Part shown: positions 44,741 to 53,937 of the stretch, one piece after another
How positions within the stretch are numbered: the stretch's first letter is position 1
How the letters are laid out: every line of letters starts with the position of its first letter
Assembly (NCBI GenBank): GCA_016839055.1
Contig: JAEKNX010000003.1
Coordinates: 62,001 to 126,000 of the forward strand
Source of the DNA: Spirochaetales bacterium
GTDB lineage: Bacteria; Spirochaetota; Spirochaetia; UBA9216
Direction of reading: 5' to 3'
Length of the DNA: 64,000 nucleotides
Notes under the pieces: generated by a model
Databases searched by the model: none
Told to the model about the DNA's origin: nothing
Seen by the model: the letters and a program-made list of their open reading frames with translations, nothing else
Made by a program: the position numbers and the translations under genes

Positions 44741-44803
44741 TGATTATTCCACTCCTATAGATAAGTATACTACAAGGAATTATCTTTACCGAAAAAAACC
44801 TTA

Positions 44804-44819
44804 TGTAAGATATCCGATA
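44804..44819 (+). promoter_or_regulatory. Candidate Crp/Fnr site upstream of first hydrolase (weak)
   Basis: TGTAAGATATCCGATA matches TGTC-N8-GACA at 6 of 8 fixed positions. The centre is 30.5 bp before a candidate -10 box GATAAT (44842-44847), one base off the spacing seen at the other sites. Confidence 0.45.
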
Positions 44820-44874
44820 GACGGCAGCCAATCTTCAGAGCGATAATTACCCTATCAAAATTAACGGAGTTTTT

Positions 44875-46716
44875 ATGACTATTGAAGAATTTGAACAGGC
44901 TACCGAATTGCAGAAAATTCCCCCATACTGGGACGGACGTTATACTAAAAACCTGGATAAACTATCCAAACCAAAATATACAGTTGTAGTGGAGGAAGAT
45001 GTCCCGATTAAGCTCAGAGACGGAGTAACAATTTACACTGACATTTATCGTCCGGCGGAACTGGAAAAAGCCCCGGCCCTGCTTGCATGGTCTGCCTACG
45101 GCAAAACAATGCAGGCAATAAAAAGGGGCTCTCTTCCCGGTTCCTCAGCATATTTCGATCACAGCCTGGAAGCCGGTGATATAGATTTCTTTGTTGAACG
45201 AGGATATGCATTCGTAATTCCGGATCCCAGAGGTATCGGACGCAGTGAAGGAACATTTTACGGCATTTATAATCCTCAGGAACAGACAGATGTTTATGAT
45301 ACGATTGAATGGCTTGGAACAGAGTATGGACACTGTGATTCAAAAGTATCCCTCCTAGGGTACTCCTATTTCGGGATAATTCAGATGCTGGTCGCGGCTC
45401 TTCAGCCGCCGCATCTGACATGCATTATGCCGCTGTCCTACACCGATGATTATTATCAGCACGGACATTACGGCGGATGTGCGAATACCTATATGAGCAT
45501 GTACTGGGAACTTTGCCCGTCGCCGGACACTCTACCCTGGTCTCTCGAAAAATATGGGGAGGATTGGGTAAAAAATCAGATAAAAGAAGTTCAAAAAGAT
45601 CCTGATATCGCGATCATCTCCTACTTCAGTAAAATCTTCAATACCTGGCCGCCGCGATACCACACATTCATGCTTGACTATCTTCTTCACCCGGATGAGG
45701 ATGAATTCTGGCTGGAAAGATCCGCGAAAGAACTCTACGACAAGATAAAGGTACCGGTATACCTCAAGTGCGGATGGGCGCCGACCGGCCGATGGAGCGC
45801 GCCTGTATTCAATGCGATGAACAGCATAGAGCTCGACACCTACAAACGCTGCGGCGTTATGGAATCCTACGGAGGAATGGAACTTCCCTACCGTTTCATG
45901 AATGAAGAAATGCTCAGGTGGTATGATCACTGGATGAAGGGCATTGATACAGGAATAATCGAAGAACCCCTGATGAAACTGAACATCATCGGACGCGGAT
46001 ACAGATATGAAAACGAGTGGCCCCTCGAGAGAACAGAATGGAAGAAGCTGTACCTTAGAACCTTCAACCAGCTCAGATGGGAAAAAGATCCGGAAGGAAA
46101 TCTTCCGCCCGATAGTTTCAACCACAGACCGCCGAACATTACTACCGAGGTCGAAACCCTAACATATCGAACAGCCAGATTCGGCAGACCTACAGAGTTT
46201 ACAGGCCCTATTGAGCTTCACCTCTTTGCGGCGATTGATGCTGAAGATGCAAACTTTGTTATAAAGCTCTGGCAAATCACTCAGGGAGGAACCAGAATGC
46301 CGTTATGCAGAACAGGTTCCCTGAAGGCTTCATACAAGCTCGATCCTGAAAAATACCAGATTGGCCGGCCTGTTCATGATTTCTCAAAAAGAGTTCCTGT
46401 GGTCCCGGGTGATATCAATGAGTATGTTATCGAGATCAATCCGATAGGAATGGTCTTTGATTCCGGAACTTCTCTTGAACTGGAGATCAAGGCTTCCGAC
46501 CCCTTCGAACATCAGGACAAGGCCTGGGAAGGAAAGTTGGGACATATGGGGCCCATTCCCAGTGCAAATACGATAAACTACAAGATTTTCAGAGACAAGG
46601 ATTACCCCTCCTACATACTGCTTCCGAACATTCCATATACAGAACCGGAAAAATGGCTGCAGCCCGTAGTAAACGGTACGTCATTCTCAGGCAGCGGGAA
46701 AGGAGCCACGCATTAA
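44875..46716 (+). CDS. CocE/NonD-family (S15-like) hydrolase, paralogue 1
   Basis: This 613-residue cytoplasmic protein combines an S15/CocE alpha/beta-hydrolase domain with a C-terminal jelly-roll (PF08530 type, from about residue 390). The nucleophile motif is LLGYSYFG (Ser164). In CocE the acid sits in GGW-D and the base in GPW-H. Here these positions read CGWAPTGRW and GVMESYGG, so the canonical Asp and His seem absent; a conserved DDYYQHGHYGG segment follows the nucleophile strand. It resembles the hydrolase at 56083 closely. ACGGAG lies 7 bp before the ATG. Substrate unknown; an amide or ester of an amino acid fits the neighbours. Confidence 0.85.
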   Translation: MTIEEFEQATELQKIPPYWDGRYTKNLDKLSKPKYTVVVEEDVPIKLRDGVTIYTDIYRPAELEKAPALLAWSAYGKTMQAIKRGSLPGSSAYFDHSLEAGDIDFFVERGYAFVIPDPRGIGRSEGTFYGIYNPQEQTDVYDTIEWLGTEYGHCDSKVSLLGYSYFGIIQMLVAALQPPHLTCIMPLSYTDDYYQHGHYGGCANTYMSMYWELCPSPDTLPWSLEKYGEDWVKNQIKEVQKDPDIAIISYFSKIFNTWPPRYHTFMLDYLLHPDEDEFWLERSAKELYDKIKVPVYLKCGWAPTGRWSAPVFNAMNSIELDTYKRCGVMESYGGMELPYRFMNEEMLRWYDHWMKGIDTGIIEEPLMKLNIIGRGYRYENEWPLERTEWKKLYLRTFNQLRWEKDPEGNLPPDSFNHRPPNITTEVETLTYRTARFGRPTEFTGPIELHLFAAIDAEDANFVIKLWQITQGGTRMPLCRTGSLKASYKLDPEKYQIGRPVHDFSKRVPVVPGDINEYVIEINPIGMVFDSGTSLELEIKASDPFEHQDKAWEGKLGHMGPIPSANTINYKIFRDKDYPSYILLPNIPYTEPEKWLQPVVNGTSFSGSGKGATH

Positions 46717-46745
46717 GCATGAAAACAACCACCGCCTATGAAAAT

Positions 46746-46849
46746 CCGCTATTATCTGTAAGATCTCAGATAACAGCGGCACGCAATCATCTGGGAGAAT
46801 CGGAATAAGGTTTCATACTGCAGTTGAGCGCGACGAGGTAGTCGCGCTC
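46746..46849 (+). other. Two strong hairpins downstream of hydrolase 1
   Basis: CCGCTATTATCTG/CAGATAACAGCGG (46746-46758, 46767-46779) pairs 12 of 13 positions. GAGCGCGAC/GTCGCGCTC (46826-46834, 46841-46849) is a perfect 9-bp stem with loop GAGGTA. Neither has a T-run; they may stabilise the mRNA end or be part of a decayed element. Confidence 0.5.
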
Positions 46850-46858
46850 TCCGCCTGG

Positions 46859-47071
46859 ATGACCTTCAAGTGCGGAGTAATGGATCTGCATAACTACTAT
46901 TGGAGTTTTGATGAAGTCCAGGATAAGCAGCAGAAAAAGATGAAAGGGGCCTTCGATAAAATCATAAATCTGATGAATGACAAACAGGTTACCATGAGAG
47001 AGGCTTGTTATATATATTCCATTAAAAAACTTTCAACGACAACAAAACTCCGCGGAATTATACGCAAATAA
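46859..47071 (+). CDS. Small hypothetical protein (uncertain)
   Basis: A 70-codon frame encodes a basic, helix-rich peptide (DEVQDKQQKKMKGAFDKIINLM). It has no recognised domain and no ribosome-binding site before the first ATG; the ATG at 46880 has CGGAG only 2 bp away. It may be a real small gene, or the tail of a decayed one, since it lies just past two orphan hairpins and is followed by a strong terminator. Confidence 0.35.
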   Translation: MTFKCGVMDLHNYYWSFDEVQDKQQKKMKGAFDKIINLMNDKQVTMREACYIYSIKKLSTTTKLRGIIRK

Positions 47072-47076
47072 AAAAA

Positions 47077-47124
47077 CAAATAAAAGAAGGAGGGACGTCT
47101 AAGGCGTCCCTCCTTCTTTTATTT
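47077..47124. terminator. Very long bidirectional terminator
   Basis: The arms at 47077-47096 and 47105-47124 are ~20-bp inverted copies (AAATAAAAGAAGGAGGGACG and its complement), with T/A-runs built into the ends. It overlaps the stop of the convergent aminotransferase. Confidence 0.9.
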
Positions 47125-48312
47125 AATATTTAAAAGCGCCTGCTCAAAAGCATCCATACCTTTTTTTAAATTCTCGAGCGAAGCTGCGTAGGAAATACGG
47201 ACATTTTCCGGACTTTCAAACGCCTCACCCGGTACTAACGCAATTGATGCTTCAGAGAGCATATAATCACAGAAGCCGTTTGAATTACCTATTATATCAC
47301 CGGAAGGAGTCCTGCTCCCATAATACCCGGAAACATTTGGCATGAGATAAAAAGCTCCTCTGCTTTCAACACATTCAATTCTGCTCATAGATTTCAACCG
47401 GTTAAAGAGATATAACCGGCGTTCATTGAATGCAGTTTTCATTCGCTCAATATCAGCAGAACATTCTTTTAAAGCAGCAATTGCGGCATATTGGGAAATA
47501 GTATTAGCATTTGATGTTGTATGACTCTGAAGTGAAACAATTCCATCTGCAAGCTCCTTCGGCGCGGCTGTATACCCGATTCTCCAGCCAGTCATCGCAT
47601 ATGCCTTCGAGAATCCATTAATTGTAATCGTATTATCCATTGCATATTCAGATACTGAAGCGGGACTGAAAGGCCGCTCATCTGTATAAATGAGTTTTTC
47701 ATATATCTCATCTGAGATCATTACAAGCCCATACTTTTCAGCAGTCTCAGCTATCATCCGGATTGTGCTCTCACTATAAATAGCGCCCGTAGGATTGTTC
47801 GGGGAGTTGATGATTATCGCCTTTGATGCAGGGGTGACAGCCTTTACCAAATCTTTCCTGCTAGGCTGGAAACCATTTTCCTCAGATGCTTTAACGAGGA
47901 CCGGTATACCACCCGCAATTTTAACTATCTCGACATAGCTGACCCAGCATGGTGTAAAGATTATTACCTCGTCTCCAGGATTACAGACAGCCTGTGCAGA
48001 GTTTACAAGCGCCTGCTTGGCACCTGTCGAGACGCAAATTTGCTCCGGTGAATACTCAAGATTATTATCTTCTGATAATTTCCTGCAAATCTCAGTCCTG
48101 AGCTCGGAAATACCTGCTACCGAAGTGTACTTTGTATGGCCGCACCTCATGGCTTTTTCAGCAGCTTCAATTACAGAGACAGGCGTATTAAAATCCGGTT
48201 CACCAAGATTAAAAGCCAATATTTCCCGGCCCTGTCCTTTAAGCCGCGAAATCTTTTCGGTCAAAGCTAGAGTCTTTGACGGATTCAAGTTTTTAACAAG
48301 ATTACTTACCAT
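47119..48312 (-). CDS. Aspartate/aromatic-type PLP aminotransferase
   Basis: This 397-residue class I aminotransferase (AspC/AAT subgroup Ib-like) has the Schiff-base block TINGFSKAYAMTGWRIGY, INSPNNPTGAIYS, VMISDEIYEKLIY and the substrate-carboxylate Arg in VRISYA. It transaminates an amino acid to the oxo acid. It follows a transporter gene by 18 bp on the same strand. Position within the hydrolase/permease/Crp cluster suggests a catabolic role on the imported amino-acid-like compound (inference). Confidence 0.93.
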   Translation of the reverse strand: MVSNLVKNLNPSKTLALTEKISRLKGQGREILAFNLGEPDFNTPVSVIEAAEKAMRCGHTKYTSVAGISELRTEICRKLSEDNNLEYSPEQICVSTGAKQALVNSAQAVCNPGDEVIIFTPCWVSYVEIVKIAGGIPVLVKASEENGFQPSRKDLVKAVTPASKAIIINSPNNPTGAIYSESTIRMIAETAEKYGLVMISDEIYEKLIYTDERPFSPASVSEYAMDNTITINGFSKAYAMTGWRIGYTAAPKELADGIVSLQSHTTSNANTISQYAAIAALKECSADIERMKTAFNERRLYLFNRLKSMSRIECVESRGAFYLMPNVSGYYGSRTPSGDIIGNSNGFCDYMLSEASIALVPGEAFESPENVRISYAASLENLKKGMDAFEQALLNIK

Positions 48313-48330
48313 AGATTACCATCCTTTAAA

Positions 48331-49479
48331 TTAAATAAAACTAACTGCAATGCTTATCAGCAGTACAGAAAAAATATTAATAACATATAAAGACCCCATC
48401 TTCGTCTCTTCAATCAATCTTGCAACATCATCAGTTTCAAAGGCAGACTCAGGTTTTATTATGCTTTTGATCATGATGATATTAACCGGAACAGGAACAA
48501 GCGAGCTTATGGCAATGACCACAGCCCTCGTTCTGCTGACGCCGAGCGGCCGGCTTAATGCAATGCCTGATAAAACAAGTGCAGTAGTGCTTACAGCGAA
48601 ACAGATCAGGGCAGGAGGAATAAGCGCAATCACGGCCGAAAGCGGAATATTAGCAAGACTTTTGGCCATAAGACTCATCAAACCAAGCATGAGGAGCCCG
48701 AAACAGTCGGCTTTTTGAAGGGGGTTTCGATCGATAAGTCCTGTTTCACCAACAACAATACCTATAAGAAGTGCAGTTAGATTCAACGAAAGCCCTGTCC
48801 CGGAAAAAAAAGTATTGAAGAATAGGCGGTTTAAGAGAGAAAGCAACATTAAAGCCATCAGATAAAAAGCCGTTCCTTTCAGGCTGCCGTTCATTTTATC
48901 TGCAATCCTGCCTCTCGCCTCAGGCAATGACGCCATTTCTTTCCGATATCCTCCGATTTTCAACTTTTCCTTTTTCAGCATCAGCGCAAAAACCGGAGCA
49001 CCGAAAAGACACTGAAGCATGAATATCAGCCATGGAAAGAAGCTGATTTCCGGAAGACTTCTCATTACGCTCACCGAAGCAATGGCACAGGTTGCCCCGC
49101 CGCCGACGACAGAAGGTGCCGCCAGAATAGCGAGCTCTCTGCCGATAAGTCCGGAAAGTCCTCCAATAATGATTACGTTACTGAGTATTACCCCTGATAG
49201 AGTTATAAGCAGCGCCTTCCTGTTACGCTTAAGCTCCCTTAAGCTGAACATCGTACCCGCATGAATAATCAGGACATTGAAGGCAATCCTGCCGACCCCG
49301 AGAAGCCCGGTTTTATCTATAAAATCTTTCGGAAAAATTTCCAGCGAAAAGCCGGCCATGAAAATAAGACCGAAGGCAAGCGGCAGAGAAAGCCTTCCCC
49401 GTGAAAGAAACGAAATGAGCTGTGAAACAAATGCCACAACCAGAAATACTGTTAGACTTAATTCAAACGACCATTCCAT
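48331..49479 (-). CDS. Multi-pass transporter-like protein (GltS-like topology)
   Basis: This 382-residue protein has about ten hydrophobic helices arranged as two similar halves. Each half has a Gly/Ala-rich broken helix (for example APSVVGGGATCAIASVSV), as in ion-coupled symporters of the GltS/DUF819-like group. No close family was recognised. AAGGAGAG precedes the ATG. It is co-transcribed with the aminotransferase and divergent from the amino-acid permease. Transport or export of a small acid is a guess. Confidence 0.6.
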   Translation of the reverse strand: MEWSFELSLTVFLVVAFVSQLISFLSRGRLSLPLAFGLIFMAGFSLEIFPKDFIDKTGLLGVGRIAFNVLIIHAGTMFSLRELKRNRKALLITLSGVILSNVIIIGGLSGLIGRELAILAAPSVVGGGATCAIASVSVMRSLPEISFFPWLIFMLQCLFGAPVFALMLKKEKLKIGGYRKEMASLPEARGRIADKMNGSLKGTAFYLMALMLLSLLNRLFFNTFFSGTGLSLNLTALLIGIVVGETGLIDRNPLQKADCFGLLMLGLMSLMAKSLANIPLSAVIALIPPALICFAVSTTALVLSGIALSRPLGVSRTRAVVIAISSLVPVPVNIIMIKSIIKPESAFETDDVARLIEETKMGSLYVINIFSVLLISIAVSFI

Positions 49480-49528
49480 GAACTCTCCTTATGTTATAAT
49501 TTGATATAATGAAGAGCCCTCCCTTGTC

Positions 49529-49544
49529 TGTCACAATATATACA
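49529..49544 (-). promoter_or_regulatory. Possible Crp/Fnr half-conserved site upstream of transporter
   Basis: TGTCACAATATATACA matches 7 of 8 fixed positions of TGTC-N8-GACA. A TATATC box on the minus strand lies 28.5 bp away, one base short of the spacing at the better sites. Confidence 0.3.
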
Positions 49545-49589
49545 GAAACCATTTATTACAGATTTTCAGTCATTTTTAATTATTTTCTT

Positions 49590-49605
49590 TGTCAGATAGA
49601 TGACA
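49590..49605 (+). promoter_or_regulatory. Crp/Fnr-type operator upstream of the amino-acid permease
   Basis: TGTCAGATAGATGACA, a full TGTC-N8-GACA dyad. Its centre (49597.5) is 29.5 bp before the candidate -10 box TACCAT (49627-49632), giving about -41.5 relative to a start at 49639. The permease ATG is at 49669. Confidence 0.65.
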
Positions 49606-49668
49606 TACGGCACAAATTCTCTGTGCTACCATTTAATCATCAGCCTCCTATACCGGGAGGTCCTATCT

Positions 49669-51126
49669 ATGAAATTTTCAAAAAAGGTGGTTAAAATGGG
49701 AGAAAAGAAAAAAAAGATGTCATTGCTTGCCTGCATAGCAATGGGGCTCGGATGTATCATTGGGGCCGGTATATTCGCGATTACACCCGTTGCAGTAAAA
49801 ATTGTAGGAAACGGGGTGGTATGGGGATTCCTCCTCGCAGCAGTGTTTTTGCTTTTCAAAACTCTACCCGAATTTATTATAAGCAGTTCCATACCTGCTA
49901 ACGGCGGAGCTTATATGGGCCTTTCCAGGCTTATTCATCCAATAATGGGCTGCTTTCAAACTTTCAACGATCTGGTAATTGGAGTGATGAAAATTGCAAC
50001 CCTGTCACTCACATTCGCAACCTATACAGCAATTTTGTTTCCTGTCATCGCGGAAAGTGCTTTCGGAACAGCTTCGGTTGCCATTCTGATAACAGTAATT
50101 TTTACGGCAATTTCACTTAAGGGAATTAAAGTGAGTGTATGGGTGCAGAATATTTCGGTTCTCACCCTTCTTGTAGCCCTCGGTATATATATCTTCGGAG
50201 GTTTTACTAAGATAAAAATTGATCCGATGGATGTGATAGTTCCGACCATAAAAATAACCAAACTATGGGCCGTAATGGGAATGCTTCACGGAAGCCTGAT
50301 TGGAGCAAACGCATTAATCTACATGGCCGATGAAATTGATGAACCAAGAAAAAACATTCCCAAAGCCTTCATCTTCAGTACTCTTGTCTGTGCCCTGGTT
50401 TTTGCTCTAATGTCCTATATCACAGTAGGTGTTATTCCGGTCGACACTATGGGAGAAAGGGGACCAGTAATTTATTCTGATGCATACAGCCTTGGGCTCG
50501 TAGCCGAACAGTTCATGAGTAAACCAATGCTAATCTTCTTCATTACCGGCGGAGCTCTAATTGCAGTAATCACAAGCCTTAATGCAGTAATTCTCATGTT
50601 CTCAAGAGGCCAGTTCGTTGCGGCAAGAGACGGTCTTTACCCCAAAATAGTTGCTAAGATGAATGTACATAACGTTCCGGTAGGTGCAGTACTTCTAAAT
50701 ACAATTATCGCGGTAATAGCAATAGCTTCAGGATACAATCTCGATGATGTTGTAAAGATAACTACGATTCCGGGACTTCTTTTGAGTCCGATACTTTATC
50801 TTTCCATCTTCGTTCTTCCGAAAAAATACCCTCTTTGTTACAAGAACAACTTCTTCAAAATACCACATAAGGTAACCATTGCACTGGTAATTTTTGCATC
50901 AATCCTCTGTTTTCTGCTCGGAGGTTCAATGGTGATGAACATGAAGCCGAAACATTATGGAGCGATGATTGTATTCTATGCAATTGCAGCATTGTATGTA
51001 GTAATACGTAAGAATTGGCTCAAGAAAAACAAGGGAATCGAACTTTTTGAACAAATGAGAAAACCACATGAACCGTGGAACAAAATGGAAGAAGAATTTG
51101 CACTAAAAGAAAGAGCAGTAACCTAG
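49669..51126 (+). CDS. APC-family amino-acid permease
   Basis: The start at 49669 has GGGAGG 8 bp upstream and gives 485 residues; an earlier in-frame ATG at 49600 lies inside the operator and is rejected. Twelve hydrophobic segments are visible. TM1 has the substrate-binding GCIIGAGIFAITP and TM6-7 has YMADEIDEPRKNIPKA, the APC hallmark. It resembles AdiC/PotE-type amino-acid antiporters. It heads an operon with the Crp-like regulator and is probably activated by it. Confidence 0.92.
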   Translation: MKFSKKVVKMGEKKKKMSLLACIAMGLGCIIGAGIFAITPVAVKIVGNGVVWGFLLAAVFLLFKTLPEFIISSSIPANGGAYMGLSRLIHPIMGCFQTFNDLVIGVMKIATLSLTFATYTAILFPVIAESAFGTASVAILITVIFTAISLKGIKVSVWVQNISVLTLLVALGIYIFGGFTKIKIDPMDVIVPTIKITKLWAVMGMLHGSLIGANALIYMADEIDEPRKNIPKAFIFSTLVCALVFALMSYITVGVIPVDTMGERGPVIYSDAYSLGLVAEQFMSKPMLIFFITGGALIAVITSLNAVILMFSRGQFVAARDGLYPKIVAKMNVHNVPVGAVLLNTIIAVIAIASGYNLDDVVKITTIPGLLLSPILYLSIFVLPKKYPLCYKNNFFKIPHKVTIALVIFASILCFLLGGSMVMNMKPKHYGAMIVFYAIAALYVVIRKNWLKKNKGIELFEQMRKPHEPWNKMEEEFALKERAVT

Positions 51127-51135
51127 CAACTGTTA

Positions 51136-51166
51136 TCGGCGGCCGAATTGAATCATCGACCGCCGA
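51136..51166 (+). other. Hairpin between permease and crp-like gene
   Basis: TCGGCGGCCGA (51136-51146) and TCGACCGCCGA (51156-51166) pair at 10 of 11 positions. There is no T-run, so read-through into the regulator gene is likely, perhaps with reduced yield. Confidence 0.5.
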
Positions 51167-51213
51167 ATCAATTCTCTTTCATTATTAGGTTGTTTCCTAT
51201 AAAGGACTGGTAT

Positions 51214-51915
51214 ATGATTAAAATAATGAAAGATGAAACAATCTTATTTCTAAAAAGCGTTCCGCTGTTTTCATCCTTAAACAACAAAGAGATAGAAACC
51301 CTAGCCGATAATTCCAGAACTATAACATATGAAAAAGGTGATTACATCTTTAAAAAATCCGCTTTTCCGAATGCAGTCTATATTATTATGAAAGGAATAG
51401 TAAAAGAAATTGTTATTGACAGCAACGATTTTGAAACCGTTGTTAAAAACCGCAGGGTACACGACTACATAGGGGAAATTGGCGTACTACTTCAGGAACC
51501 CTACGTCAGCACAGCTATTGCGACGAACAGTGTCGAATTATTAGAAATACCAAGAGAGTTTTTCTGTCATCTGACATACAACCACGTCAAAATCACTAAA
51601 TTTATTATTAAAACACTTTGTCTCAGGCTGCAGAACTCGGCGGAGACTCATCTGTCATTTCTTATGTTTAACTCCGAGGGGAGGATTGCCTATAGAATCT
51701 TGATGCTGTCACGCGAGCTGGAGAGAAATGCGAATAAAATTGAAACTACACAGGAGACGCTGTCCCAGATGTGCGGAGTAGCCCGCCAAACCCTATCCAA
51801 TATTCTCGGAGGCTGGAAAAAAGACGGAATAATCCTGACCCACCGGGGATACATAGAAATATTAAATAAAGAAGAATTAGTTGAAGTATTCCTTGGCAAC
51901 ACAATAATCAGATAA
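51214..51915 (+). CDS. Crp/Fnr-family transcriptional regulator 1
   Basis: The start at 51214 (AAAGGA 7 bp upstream) gives 233 residues. The N-terminal cNMP-fold has GDYIFKKSA and GEIGVLLQEPYVSTAIA. In Crp the corresponding segment carries the Arg that binds the cAMP phosphate (RSA); here it is VSTA, so cAMP is unlikely to be the ligand. No FNR-type Cys cluster is present. The wHTH recognition helix reads CGVARQTLSNILGGW. It is cotranscribed with the permease. Likely target: the TGTC-N8-GACA sites in this cluster. Confidence 0.9.
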   Translation: MIKIMKDETILFLKSVPLFSSLNNKEIETLADNSRTITYEKGDYIFKKSAFPNAVYIIMKGIVKEIVIDSNDFETVVKNRRVHDYIGEIGVLLQEPYVSTAIATNSVELLEIPREFFCHLTYNHVKITKFIIKTLCLRLQNSAETHLSFLMFNSEGRIAYRILMLSRELERNANKIETTQETLSQMCGVARQTLSNILGGWKKDGIILTHRGYIEILNKEELVEVFLGNTIIR

Positions 51916-51916
51916 T

Positions 51917-51947
51917 AAAAAGGGGCTGAAATACAGCCCCCCTTTTT
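51917..51947. terminator. Bidirectional terminator between crp-like gene 1 and hydrolase 2
   Basis: GGGGCTG/CAGCCCC (51922-51928, 51934-51940) flanked by A5 and T5 runs. It overlaps the stop codon of hydrolase 2. Confidence 0.85.
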
Positions 51948-53745
51948 ATTCATCTTCAAATTGCTGAACCCAATTCTCCACAGGAGTATAGGGGATGAGC
52001 GGAAGAACAAGATGAGACGGATGATTCCTGTCCCGATAGATTTTGTATGAGATAGTATCAGAGCTCGGAACAACATGCATATTTCCAACCTTTCCGGTCC
52101 AGCTGTCCATATGAGAAGGATTAGGACACATACTTGTAATTTTCAACAGCAGCTTATGTCCGGCAGGAACAATCATTGAGGTCGGATTAATCTCTACCGA
52201 ATATTCATTGATTTCACCCGGTACAACTTTAACCTCTCTGGTGTTGTCATGAACAGGGCGGCCGATATCCGATTTCTCATCATCAAGAGGATGCGACATC
52301 CTCAGAGCCCCATACCGGTTAAGCGGCATCATACTGCCGTCAGGCAAAACGTCATAGAGCATTGCAATCAGATTCCCGTCCTCAGCATCAATTGATGCAT
52401 GAATCTTAAGTTCTATCGGACCGGTGAATTCCATCGGCTGGGTAAACATTGACGTAGTATAACTAATATCATTGACATCCGTTGAAACCGAAGGCGGAAG
52501 ATGCATAAATCCGTCAGGCGGAAGATTCTCATCAGCGTCACTGTCCCAGCGCAGCTTTCCGAAAGATCTAAGATAAAGTTTCTTCCACTTTGTCCTCAGA
52601 AGAGGCCATTCATGCTCATATCTTACGCCGCCGTTTATTACAGTGAACTTGTAGGGAGGTTCATCCATGATTCCCGTATCGACGCCCTTGAGCCACATAT
52701 CATACCAACGGAGGCACTCCTCATTCAGAGCCCTGTATGGAAGCTCCAAGCCGTCATAGCCTTCGAGAACACCGAGACGTTTCGGGCAGGACAGGCGCTC
52801 ATCATTCATTGCATCAAAGATCGGGGCGCTCCACCGTCCTATAGGCGACCACGCACAATGGAGATAAATCGGAACCTTGACCTTGTCATAAATTTGATTA
52901 GCCGATCTCTCCTGCCAGAATTCACCATCGAGAGGATGAAGCAGATAATCCAGATAGAAGGTATGATAATTGGGAGGCCAGGTTGTAAGAATCTTGGTAA
53001 AATAGGAGTTCACGGCTATGTCCGGATCTTTAAGCCGCTGTGCCATCATCTGCCTAACCTTCTCTTCTCCATATTTTTTAATAGACCAGGGAACCGGGTG
53101 ATGAGAAGGACAAAGTTCCCAGTAAATGGACATATAGGTATTGGGAACACCTCCGTAATATCCATGCTGGTAATAGTCATCAACAAATGAACAAGGCATT
53201 ATGCACTTCAGATGAGGAGGCTGCTGCGCTGCCGCCAGTATCTGAACTATCCCGAAATACGAATATCCGATCATGCCGATATTCCCGTCAGACCAGGACT
53301 GTTCGGCACACCATTCTATGGTATCATACACATCCTCATGTTCCTGCGGATTATAAACTCCATAAAACTCTCCTTCGGACTTGCCGATTCCTCTCGGATC
53401 CGGAATAACATAGGAGTAACCCCGGCTCACAAAAAATTCGATATCACCGGCCTCAAGGCTGTGATCGAAAAGAAGGGATTCCGGCGGAATCGAACCCCTT
53501 TTAATTGACTGCATAGTCTTTGAGTATGCTGACCAGGAAACCAGAGTCGGAGACTCCTCACATCCTACCGGAAGAAAAATATCGCAGCAAATCTTTACTC
53601 CGTCTCTCAGTTCCAACCATACATCATTAATTTGTTTTACCTCATAATCAGGCTTAGATAATTTATCAAGGTTCTTCACATAGCGCTTGTCCCAATAGTT
53701 GGGTAAGTTAGCGAGACCCAGTTCCTGTGCAAGTTTTTCCTGCAT
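51946..53745 (-). CDS. CocE/NonD-family (S15-like) hydrolase, paralogue 2
   Basis: This 599-residue cytoplasmic protein has the same two-domain layout as paralogues 1 and 3 but is the most diverged. The nucleophile lies in MIGYSYFG (Ser162). The positions expected for Asp and His read CAWSPIGRW and GVLEGYDG, so again the usual triad is not seen; DDYYQHGYYGG is conserved. AAGGAGAG precedes the ATG. A Crp-type dyad and TATAAT box lie upstream. It is divergent from the chemoreceptor. Confidence 0.85.
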   Translation of the reverse strand: MQEKLAQELGLANLPNYWDKRYVKNLDKLSKPDYEVKQINDVWLELRDGVKICCDIFLPVGCEESPTLVSWSAYSKTMQSIKRGSIPPESLLFDHSLEAGDIEFFVSRGYSYVIPDPRGIGKSEGEFYGVYNPQEHEDVYDTIEWCAEQSWSDGNIGMIGYSYFGIVQILAAAQQPPHLKCIMPCSFVDDYYQHGYYGGVPNTYMSIYWELCPSHHPVPWSIKKYGEEKVRQMMAQRLKDPDIAVNSYFTKILTTWPPNYHTFYLDYLLHPLDGEFWQERSANQIYDKVKVPIYLHCAWSPIGRWSAPIFDAMNDERLSCPKRLGVLEGYDGLELPYRALNEECLRWYDMWLKGVDTGIMDEPPYKFTVINGGVRYEHEWPLLRTKWKKLYLRSFGKLRWDSDADENLPPDGFMHLPPSVSTDVNDISYTTSMFTQPMEFTGPIELKIHASIDAEDGNLIAMLYDVLPDGSMMPLNRYGALRMSHPLDDEKSDIGRPVHDNTREVKVVPGEINEYSVEINPTSMIVPAGHKLLLKITSMCPNPSHMDSWTGKVGNMHVVPSSDTISYKIYRDRNHPSHLVLPLIPYTPVENWVQQFEDE

Positions 53746-53782
53746 GCTGCACTCTCCTTACTGTGTCATTTCGTTAATCAGA

Positions 53783-53825
53783 ATTATAACTGCCAATTGT
53801 TTTTCGAACTATCAGATATGTGACA
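53783..53825 (-). promoter_or_regulatory. Crp/Fnr-type operator and promoter of hydrolase 2
   Basis: The dyad TATCAGATATGTGACA (53810-53825) has 7 of 8 fixed positions of TGTC-N8-GACA. Its centre is 29.5 bp from the minus-strand TATAAT (53783-53788), giving -41.5 relative to a start at 53776. The -35 region has no TTGACA match, as expected for an activator-dependent promoter. Confidence 0.68.
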
Positions 53826-53867
53826 CAAGCTTTTAAAACAACATTTTTAATTTTCGAAACGCCCCAT

Positions 53868-53910
53868 TGTCTGATTAATGACAGAATAAATTATAATGCC
53901 GTCGTAATAT
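53868..53910 (+). promoter_or_regulatory. Crp/Fnr-type operator and promoter of the chemoreceptor gene
   Basis: The dyad TGTCTGATTAATGACA (53868-53883) is a full TGTC-N8-GACA. TAATAT (53905-53910) lies 29.5 bp from the centre. A better-looking TATAAT (53892-53897) is closer, so a second start cannot be excluded. Confidence 0.62.
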
Positions 53911-53937
53911 GGAGAAGAAATAACAGGAGAAATAATA

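Noticed and set aside
49600-49668. Longer N-terminus of the amino-acid permease
   Set aside because: Would start inside the operator dyad and has no ribosome-binding site; ATG 49669 has GGGAGG.
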